DNA from: Anaeromyces robustus
Taxonomy: Eukaryota > Neocallimastigomycota > Neocallimastigomycetes > Neocallimastigales > Neocallimastigaceae
Reading direction: 5' to 3'
Length of the DNA: 13,500 nt
NCBI GenBank assembly: GCA_002104895.1
Contig: MCFG01000001.1
Span: forward strand, 644,001 to 657,500
The position numbers and the translations under genes were made by a program. This document shows, in pieces, positions 1 to 8,600 of this stretch. Each line of letters begins with the position of its first letter. The stretch's first letter is position 1. The notes beneath the pieces were generated by a model, which saw only the letters and a list, made by a program, of their open reading frames with translations, had not been told where the DNA came from and searched no databases.

Positions 1-234
1 GTTAAAATATTAATTGATTATGCAGATAAAAATAGTATTACTTTAAAATTAAATGAATCAGATAAAAATGGAAATTATCCTTTATTAAAAGCAATTTCTA
101 ATAACAATATTGAAATGGTTAAAATATTAATTGATTATGCAAATAAAAATAATATTACTTTAAAATTAGAAGAAGAAAATAAAAATGGACATTATCCTCT
201 ACTAAAAGCTATTTCTAATAATAATATTGAAATG
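1..234 (+). repeat. 117-bp tandem repeat encoding ankyrin units
   Basis: Two consecutive 117-bp units (1-117 and 118-234) are nearly identical at the DNA level as well as in protein. A third unit starting at 235 keeps the first dozen codons and then diverges. Agreement extends to most synonymous positions, which suggests recent duplication or gene conversion. The array probably continues before the window. Confidence 0.85.
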
Positions 235-480
235 GTTAAAATATTAATTGATTATGCTAATAAAAACAATACTATTTTGAAATTGAATGAAAATGATGGT
301 GAAGATGATAATAATGATAATAATAATAATAAAAATGATTCACTTTCACTAGCATTGATAGATAAAAAGAATACTGAAATAGTTAAATTATTAAAAGAGA
401 ATAATATATATAGTAGTGATAAGAAAAAACCTGATAAAGTTTTAATTACTATGAAAAGTTTTAAGAATATATTTAAATAA
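1..480 (+). CDS. Ankyrin-type repeat protein, 3' end of gene (5' partial)
   Basis: Frame 1 is open from the first base to a TAA at 478-480, giving 159 residues. The start lies before the window, so the in-frame ATG at 115 is only an internal Met inside a repeat. Two complete 39-residue units (1-117 and 118-234) and a degenerate third begin VKILIDYA and carry NGxYPLLKAISNNNIEM. This matches the ankyrin pattern, in which a helix pair with a PLL/A core is followed by IVKLLI, with a longer loop than the classical 33 residues. The third unit is interrupted by an acidic Asn/Asp stretch (about residues 95-112), continues as SLALIDKKNTEIVKLLKENN, and ends in a Lys-rich tail. Ankyrin repeats bind proteins; the partner cannot be inferred here. 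Upstream domains are unseen. Such Asn/Lys-rich ankyrin families are abundant in anaerobic gut fungi. I am confident of the coding frame and moderately confident of the ankyrin assignment. Confidence 0.85.
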   Translation, partial: VKILIDYADKNSITLKLNESDKNGNYPLLKAISNNNIEMVKILIDYANKNNITLKLEEENKNGHYPLLKAISNNNIEMVKILIDYANKNNTILKLNENDGEDDNNDNNNNKNDSLSLALIDKKNTEIVKLLKENNIYSSDKKKPDKVLITMKSFKNIFK

Positions 481-516
481 AAAAAATAATAAAGTAAAAT
501 ATTATATTAAAAAAGA

Positions 517-627
517 TGTAAAATAAAAAAAAATGTAAAATAAAAAAAAAAAAAAAATGTAAAATAAAAAAAAAAATGTAAAATAAAAAAAAATGTAAAA
601 CAAAAAAAAATGTAAAATAAAAAAATC
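517..627. repeat. Minisatellite TGTAAAATAAAAAAAAA, six copies
   Basis: The core TGTAAAA recurs at 517, 534, 558, 577, 594 and 611, each followed by a short A/T linker. Spacing is 17, 24, 19, 17 and 17 bases. The copies differ mainly in A-tract length, and one has TGTAAAAC. The array starts less than 40 bases after the ankyrin stop codon, so it probably falls in its 3' UTR or just beyond. Confidence 0.8.
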
Positions 628-800
628 TATATACTAATGTATAAAAATAAAAATGATGCAATGATGTTAGTATTAAAGAATGTAAATATTTTATTATTAT
701 TATTATTATTATAAATGGTTTATAAGGATTATATTTTAAATTATTAATATTTTGAGTAATATTCTGTATTACAATAATTATTTTTTTTTATAACAAATCC

Positions 801-831
<31 letters not shown>

Positions 832-1006
832 AGTATTAATAAGCTATTAAAAATCAAAGCAAAAAAAAAAAAATTACTTAATAAGAATAATATCTATTAG
901 GTAATAAAAAATTCAGATAATATAAATAAAAGCAAATAAAAATATAATTAAAAAAAAAAAAAAAAAAAAAAAAGAAAGAAAAAAATAAAAAATAGAAGAA
1001 AATAAT

Positions 1007-1063
1007 ATTATATAATATAATATAATATAATATAATATAACATAAATAATATAATATAATATT
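1007..1063. repeat. TATAA pentamer microsatellite
   Basis: A run of TATAA/ATATA pentamers, interrupted once by a CATAAATAA segment. It is a low-complexity array with no visible coding role. It is too far from the SGNH start codon (about 560 bases) to be called a TATA box with any confidence. Confidence 0.6.
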
Positions 1064-1617
1064 GTAGCATATTAATATTTTTTTTTAAGTATTAAAAATC
1101 ATATATTATTTATCTATATAATATTTACACAATATTTAATATTTAATATTTAATATTTGACATATGATAAATAAAAAAAAAAAAAAAGAAAAGAAAAACT
1201 TTCTTTACAATTTTTAAATATTTTGATTTACTCGACTTTACAAAGATGAATCACCGCCAACAAAGAGTTTCTTTTTTTTCTTTCTTTTCCTTCTAATAAA
1301 ATTTTTATTGGCTTTAATTTTAATTTAAATTGTATTTTTTTATTATTATTATATTAATTTTTTGTGTAACAACGAAAAGAATAGAAAAGAAATATAAATT
1401 AAAAATTTATTTTTTAATATATATTTTGCTTTTAATTAAAATTAAAAATACTATTTTTAATTCTTTTTTTTTAACTGCCTAATTTAATATTATATTTATA
1501 TATAAAAATTATATAATAAAAATTATATAATCCTATTTAAAGTATAAAAAATCGTTTTTTTTTTTTTTTAATTTATTTTTTTTTTTTTTTTGAAAAATAT
1601 ACTTATTAAGAACGAAA

Positions 1618-2205
1618 ATGAAAACAGTCAAAATTGATAAAAAATCCACAATAGTTTGTTTTGGTGATAGTCTTACTTATGGTCATGGGGCTGATTCTAA
1701 AACGGAATCATGGCCTGCTCTTTTACAAAATCGTGTAAAAATTCCAGTTATAAATGCTGGAAGAAATGATGATACTACAACTGATGGACTTGAAAGATTT
1801 GATAAAGATGTACTTAATAATAATCCTGCCGTATTAGTTATAGATTTTGGAGGAAATGATATTTATTATCCAAAAAAAAGAATCCCTTATAGTAAAATTG
1901 AATCTAATTTTCGCGAAATGTTAGATAAAGTTAATTATGATAAAACACAAGTTTATATTATGAGATTCTATAATAATCAAATGCGTTTTCTTGATTTATT
2001 TGGAAGATTTGATAGAATGTTAAAACGTTTAGAAAAAGATTATGAAGTTGATATTATTTGGGATGCATGGAAAGGCGCCTGGGGAAATAAAAATTGTAAA
2101 TACGATATGTCTCATTGTAATGCCAATGGATATAAAGTTATGGAACAAAATATATATGATGTTATGGAACCATTTTTAAAAGAAAATAATATTTTAAAAA
2201 AATAG
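1618..2205 (+). CDS. SGNH/GDSL-family hydrolase, TesA-like esterase
   Basis: This is a complete single-exon gene of 195 residues. SGNH hydrolases cleave ester or thioester bonds of lipids, acylated sugars or similar substrates through a Ser-Asp-His triad. The blocks are in order: FGDSLTYG with nucleophile Ser18 (block I), NAG with oxyanion Gly48 (block II), GGND with Asn80 (block III), and DMSH with Asp163 and His166 (block V). SWPALL after block I and the overall length resemble bacterial TesA-like arylesterase/thioesterase/lysophospholipase proteins. There is no signal peptide or membrane segment, so a cytosolic enzyme is expected; the substrate cannot be predicted. The ATG at 1618 is the first in frame, preceded by AAGAACGAAA with A at -3, and places the GDSL block where the family has it. 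AATAAA at 2207 follows the TAG. Lack of introns and bacterial style suggest horizontal acquisition, but this is inferred. Confidence 0.92.
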   Translation: MKTVKIDKKSTIVCFGDSLTYGHGADSKTESWPALLQNRVKIPVINAGRNDDTTTDGLERFDKDVLNNNPAVLVIDFGGNDIYYPKKRIPYSKIESNFREMLDKVNYDKTQVYIMRFYNNQMRFLDLFGRFDRMLKRLEKDYEVDIIWDAWKGAWGNKNCKYDMSHCNANGYKVMEQNIYDVMEPFLKENNILKK

Positions 2206-2645
2206 AAATAAAAAATACATATATATATATATATTTATATATTAATATATTAAAATGTTTAATAATTTTTAATTTTAATTAAATATAATTTAATTCAACA
2301 TTCCAACACTACTTTAAAAACTATTTATTATTTATTATTCATATTATCTATATATATATATATATATATTTTTTTTTTTTATTTTAAATTTTTCATTATT
2401 TATCATTGATATTAATATATGAAAGTCAACATTCAAAAAATTAATTATTTATATCAATTATTTAAATAAAAATTAAAAATTAATTATTTTATATAATCAT
2501 AACCTAACATAATAAAAATAAAAAATTTTAAAATATAAAAGTATGTATTTTTTAATGATTATTTTTTTTTTTATTATTATTTTTATTTTTCTATATTAAA
2601 TTTTTCCAAAAAAAAAAAAAAATAAAAAATAAAAAATATATATAT

Positions 2646-2765
2646 ATATTTTCAAATCTTCAAGTTATAAAAATAAAAATATAATAAAAAAAAAGTAAAA
2701 AAAGAATATTTTCAAATCTTCAAGTTATAAAAAAAAAAAAAAGTAAAAAAGAAAAAAAAGTAAAA
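2646..2765. repeat. 60-bp imperfect tandem duplication
   Basis: The segment ATATTTTCAAATCTTCAAG followed by TTATAAAAA occurs at 2646 and again exactly 60 bases later at 2706. The first 28 bases of the units are identical. The remaining A-rich parts differ by substitutions and A-tract shifts. No function is evident. Confidence 0.75.
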
Positions 2766-2984
2766 TAAAAAAAAAATTATCGTATTAACTGAATTTTTTT
2801 TTTTAATTTATTTATTTTTTTTTTTTTTTAATTATTATTATTTATTATAAAAAAAAATATATTGATTTAATAAAAAAATAATAAAAAAAAAATTATGTTT
2901 TAATTAATATATGATAAAGAAAAAAAATTTTTTTCAACTTTTTTTTTAAAAAAAAAAAATGCTTTTTTATATTATCTTATTTTC

Positions 2985-3135
2985 TGTTTTTTTTTTTTTT
3001 TGTTTGTTTGTTTTTTTTTGTTTGTTTTTTTTTGTTTGTTTGTTTGTTTGTTTTTTTTTTTTTTGTTTTTTTTTTTTTTTATTTTTTTTTTTTACTTTTT
3101 TTACTTTTTTTTTTTTTTATTATTATTGTTTGTTT
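2985..3135. repeat. T-rich tract with TTTG tetranucleotide units
   Basis: The plus strand is almost pure T with repeated TTTG units (especially about 3000-3066), grading into T runs broken by single A. The strong strand asymmetry (purine on one strand, pyrimidine on the other) is typical of homopolymer and microsatellite expansion. It lies downstream of both flanking genes. Confidence 0.7.
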
Positions 3136-3295
3136 TATATTTGTTTATTTGTTAATATTTATATATATTTTATTTCTTTTTCTTTATTATTATTTTAAAT
3201 TATTATATTTATTATTTAATTAGTACATAATATAATTATTATTTATTATTTATTAATTATTAATTATTATTTATTATTTATTATTTATTATAATT

Positions 3296-5572
3296 TTATA
3301 TTGATGGTTTAGCTAATATGTCCCCAGTTCTTAATAATATTCTATGAAGAGCTAATTTCATCTTAAGATTATCATCTTGTTCATCTGTTATACCATCACT
3401 ATCAGTGGTAAAATCTCTAATATCAGATTTTACATAATTTATATTTGGATATATAACAAATGCAACAGTATTTATAATATCTGGATAGATATTTTTAATA
3501 TGTTTTGAAAACTATATTATATAATAGAATAATAAAAAAAAAAGTTAATAATTAGTATTTGCTAATTAATTAATTAATTAATTATAAAATTATAATAAAA
3601 TAATAAAAAAAAAAACTTACTTGTTCATCTGGGAATTCACTGATAGTATTCAATATTTTTACAACAATTGGTTTCCATGAACGAATATTTCTCTTTTTAG
3701 TCTTATAATCTAATCCATTATATGTTCTTAAAATACTCATACATAATCTAATAATAAAATATATATAATTATTTATATTAAATATATATATAATTAATAA
3801 TATAATATTTATTTATTTTTTAATTTTTTATTTCTTAATTTTTTTTTTTAAATTAATATATATATATTTAAATAATAAAATATATAAAATAAACTCACGG
3901 TATTAATTTTTCTTCAATATAATCTTTATTTATATCATGATTTGGACATTGATCAAGATACATTCTTAAAAGAAGTGATATAGTAGCTGAAACAGAAGTA
4001 GTTTCTTGATTTAATAAGTTTGGTATTTGAGTCATAAAACCTAAAAAATAATAATGAAAAAAAAAAAAAAAATAAATAAATAAAAAATAATAAATAAAAA
4101 ATTATAATTAATTAATTAAATTATTTAAATAAAAATGAATATATAAATATAAATATATATATAAATATATAATTTTATTTTATTCAATAAAAAAAAGAAA
4201 AAAAATTATTTTTTTCTTTTATATATATTTCTATTTTACCTCCATAATACAAAGCTAAACGTAATTCAGCATTATTATTAAAATCTCTTGAACGAACATA
4301 ACTATCAGTTAAACAATTTAACATAGCATAAATATGTTCACTACTGAATTTTTCATAAAGTTCAATTTTTCCATTAATAATACTATTTAAAGTACGAACA
4401 AGCATTAATTGTAAAATACATTTAATAATAATTTGATGGAAAGCACGTTCATTAATTCTTTTTTGTTCTTCTGTAACAGGAGTTGGAAGATAACGATTAG
4501 AACTACCAGAATCTACTGAATTTATACTAGCATTAGAAGAATTAGCATGACTTTGACCTAATAAATCTAATGGTTTTCTCTTCATATACATTTCTCTTAA
4601 AATATTATTATGTTCATCATCAGTATCTTCATCACTACTATCTTCATCATCACCATCATCTTCTTCTTCATCTTCATCACCATCTTCTTCTTCTTCTTTT
4701 TCATTTTCTCCTTTTTCTCCTTCTTTTTTATTTTTAGATGAATTTTCTTCATTTTCTTTTTCTTTTTCTTCTTTTTCTCCTTCTTCTTTAACTTCTATAG
4801 TTTCACTTTCACCTTCACCTTCATGATTAGTAGTAACATTTTCAGATTTTTCTTCTTTATTATTATTATCTTCAATATCTGAAACATTATTTGATTTTAT
4901 AGTTTTTTCTTCATCAGTTGGTGATACAACATTAGCTGTAACTGGAGTTGTAATACCATTTGGATTTTCATCAGTTTTATCTTCAGTATTTGATTCATCA
5001 AATATTGATGCATCAGCATTTTCATTCTTTTTATTATTATTAGAATTCTTCTTTGATTTCTTTCCTTTCTTTCCTTTCTTACCTTTTTTACCTTTCTTCT
5101 TATTTTTCTTTGCTTTTTTACCAAAACAAGCTTCATATTCTTTTTCAAAACTACTAATATCTGGTATAGATGCCATTTGAGAATTAGAAGGTTGTGGACC
5201 AGTAATTAAAGTACCATCAAATAAACTATATGGTGTTGTAGCATCAAATAAAATAAGTATTGATCTACAAACCTTTTCACAAACTTTTTCACTTAATTTA
5301 TCAGTATTCATTTCTAAAAATTCTTGTAAACAAGTACTACCAATTTTTGATAAAATTTCATTTTCTAATTTATATAAATATAAATATAAAATATAAATAT
5401 AAAATATAAATATAAATATAAATATAAATATTAAGTATAAATATAAAATATAAAATATAAATGTATATAAACGTAAATATAAATATTAAAATATAAATAT
5501 ATAAATATATATTATTTTATAGTATTTTATATTATTTTATATTATATGTATATATGTATATATATTAATTTA

Positions 5573-5607
<35 letters not shown>

Positions 5608-8600
5608 TAATTTTACCTTGAGTAATGAAAACACCTAATAATTCTAAAAGTTCATCAATTAAAAATTCAAATTTATCATAATAGAAAGAAAATAAATCAA
5701 TAAAACTACGTAAAGCTTTAATTAATGTAGTGGAAAGCCAAATATTCATTTCTTCACTATTAGCAAATTTAGTTTTTCTTGAACGAGTAAGTTTTAAATC
5801 ATCAAAGATTGGGAAAAGAACACCACGTGTAATAACATTCCAGAAATCTTTTGAGAAATTATTACCATATTGTTTTAAGGTATCAAAAATATAATTTAAT
5901 GCTCTTGTTCTTACTTCAAGATTACCAGTCATAATAATTTCATAAAAACCGAAAAGAATTGGGAACCAAAAACGATAGGATGGATCATCATTAACTAAAG
6001 CATAGGGACTAATTGGTTGATCATCTAAATGTTCTTCAATATTATAAATACCCATACCTGGATGTTGTTCACCTTCTTTAACTTGAGATGATGGAATATG
6101 AATATCTGGACGAGTATAACATAATTCTCTAACAGCTGGAGTACCAGAAAGTTCAATAATTAATGGAATAGTTTCCTTAATCATATTCACAGCTTGTAAT
6201 CCAATTTGTTCAGATTTACGATTTCTAGCAAAGGCAACAAGACATGTAATGAAATCAGAGAAGGCATTATTTTCAACAATGGTTGTAAATTGTTCCTTAT
6301 AGATAGTTTTTATAATATCAAAGGCCATTTTAACAATATTATAATTTTCATGACTGGAAGAATTTATATCAACATTTTGTTCCTTAGCAGCTTCAGTCAT
6401 GACACCAAGAATAGCTTTATAACCTGAACGAATAGTAGTTAATTTAGCTTGAATCATTTGTAAAATACAAGTTAAAACCATATCCTTAATAATAATATTA
6501 TTGGTATGAACCATGGTATATTCAAATGGTTTCAAGAAATCCTTTTGGAATTTATAATTTGGCAATTCTTCCATTTCAAGGAATTTCATAGATAATTGAC
6601 GTAATTTATCAAGAGCAAACATACTTACAGTAATATTTTCATGAGAAGCAACTTGATTGAAATGTTCACCAAGAATATTCCAAATATGGGTCCATTCAAC
6701 ACGAATACGACTCATATTGTAGTAACTAATTTCAACTAATTTTTGAAGACTAAACATTCTTGGATGTTTACTATTAGCAGTGGATTCAATTTCATTCATA
6801 GATACTTCACAAAGAGCTTTTACAAATTGAACAATAGAAGAAGCGGATAACTTAACAGAATTAGTGAAAATCTTATCAACCATAACGACCATAGTTTGAG
6901 AACTAGTTTCTTCAGCAAATTCTTCCGCTAATGCTTTATGATCTATCTTTTGTGGGAATTGTGGTTTATTGAAATTTAAGGTATTACCAACAACCATTTG
7001 AAGAGTAGCTGGTAAAAGATTATTGGTTTGCTTTTTCGATTCAACTAAAGCAAGATTCTTGGTAGAATCTGGATTGTCCATACCAAGACTACCACCTAAA
7101 AGTTGTAATTTTTCTAATTGACTAATACACATACATACTTCTTTCCAACATTCATCAAGATGATTACTTTCATCACAAGCAATTTCTAATAAATATTTCA
7201 TAGCTTCAATATTCTTTGGCTTTAATTCAGACATATTATTAAGTTGTGTGAAACGTGAAACAGTAGAAATGAAAGCCTTCTTTTCTAATTCCATATCAAA
7301 TAAACAAACAAGATAAAGTGAATATTTGAAACCATCTAAGGACATATTTACAATTTCTGGATCATCACTTTCTTGAATTGGGGCAGAAAGACCAGTTAAA
7401 ATGGCCATCCAACTAACTTCAATCATAGATTTAATATGTTCATGATGAGTGGCAGTGTACCAAGTCTTATCATCATCATCATCTTGTTGGAAAGATCCAG
7501 CCTTATTTTTAATACGATAGAATTCAGCTTCAGTTTTAATGGCTAAATCTTCACTAGCAAAAGCCATATCCTTCTTGTTACGACGAATATAAAATTTAGA
7601 ACCATCTTGAATACTTTCATGTCTACCTTCTTCTTCTTCATCAAAAGTTTCATTGGATGATTTCATCTTAGCAGCTTGAGCCTTCTTATCATTCATTACA
7701 ATTTCATTATTATGAATATCATCATAAATAGCTTCTAAAAAGTCTCTTGGTAAATCTTTACCTTCATCAATACCTCTATTATTCTTAACAAATTCAGCCT
7801 TTGTCATTCTATTCTTAACTTGATCATTGTGTAAATCAGTATTAAGCATAACAACAGAATAGGCTAAAACATAAGCAGTATCAGCACTAGTGAAAGTTTG
7901 TGGATTACCCTTTAAATATCTTTCAGCAAATTTCAACATAAATCTATCAATTTTTTGAGCTTCTCCTGGAAGTCTAAAGCTTTGTAAAAAGACACGAAGA
8001 GCAGTAACAAAAGTCATATTACTGAAATCCATTAAATCAACAAAAGCATGCATAACTTGAATATTATATTCATCACCTTCACCAAGATATTCACCAATTT
8101 GAGTTTTATTTAATCCTTCAGTATTTAAAAGGAAAACGGCAACATCCTTTGGATCATCAGAAGCAAGATGACCAGTTTCAATTAAATACTTTAAACCACG
8201 TTTTGGTTTCCAATTGAATTTTTCAATACCTTCTTGTAAACTTTGCTTTTTATGTTTAATTTCTTCAAATTGAGTTGGATCATCATAACTTTGATCCATC
8301 ATTGAATCTGAATCATAAGATAATTTTTTAAGTTGTTGTTCTTGCTTTTCCTTTTGTTCCTTCTCCTTAAGTTTTTGTTCTTCTTTTAATTCAAGAGCAG
8401 CTACTTTTTCTTTACAGAAATCAACTAATTTCTTTAAAATACCATTAGTTAATAAATCTAAACCTCTCTTTTTTAATTCAGTAAAGTCACCTTCACTAGA
8501 ATACATATCTCTAACTTGTTCCTTAGTAAATGAAGAGAGAGTTTCTGTTGTAATAGCAGGTGGTAAATTATTACTAGATAAATTAGTAGCACTAGAATTA

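Larger units (their letters stand above)
481..1617. other. AT-rich intergenic region between ankyrin and SGNH genes
   Basis: No convincing gene is present on either strand. The region holds a 17-bp minisatellite (517-627), an A homopolymer of about 29 bases (801-829), other long A runs, a TATAA pentamer array (about 1007-1063), an AATATTT repeat (about 1134-1158) and two long T tracts directly before the SGNH start (about 1555-1591). A minus-strand open stretch around 473-661 is only Phe-rich translation of the A-rich repeat. One patch of higher complexity lies at 1223-1270. The promoter of the SGNH gene should lie in the second half, but no element is clear enough to name. Confidence 0.7.
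2206..3295. other. Convergent intergenic region between SGNH and SEC7 genes
   Basis: Both flanking genes end here, so this is a shared 3' region. It contains only A/T-rich sequence: TA dinucleotide runs (about 2218-2234 and 2347-2369), a 60-bp imperfect duplication (2646-2765), a T-rich tract with TTTG units (about 2985-3135), and an array of TTATTTA-like units just before the SEC7 stop (about 3236-3293). Two Phe-rich plus-strand open stretches within 2959-3223 are translations of the T-tract and are not believable genes. Several AATAAA-like hexamers occur on both strands, but in this composition they are not diagnostic poly(A) signals. Confidence 0.7.

Noticed and set aside
473-661. Phe-rich 62-residue open stretch on the minus strand
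   Set aside because: It is the reverse translation of the A-rich minisatellite after the ankyrin gene; only composition keeps it open.
1009-1040. TATAA array as a promoter TATA box for the SGNH gene
   Set aside because: It lies about 580 bases from the start codon, is a repeat array, and such hexamers are everywhere in this composition.
2959-3223. Two overlapping Phe-rich plus-strand open stretches resembling membrane proteins
   Set aside because: Both are translations of a T-homopolymer/TTTG tract in two frames, with no conserved pattern.
4897-5148. 83-residue Lys/Leu/Met-rich minus-strand frame
   Set aside because: It is a shifted frame inside the low-complexity part of SEC7 exon 7.
4184-5311. 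Separate acidic/lysine-rich gene beginning at the Met at 5311
   Set aside because: Conserved sequence continues upstream to an acceptor at 5365 (ENEILSKIGSTCLQEFLE) and joins the previous exon in phase, so this is an internal exon of SEC7.
6206-6427. 73-residue plus-strand frame
   Set aside because: It is antisense to the conserved HDS-coding part of SEC7 exon 6, which fully explains the sequence.
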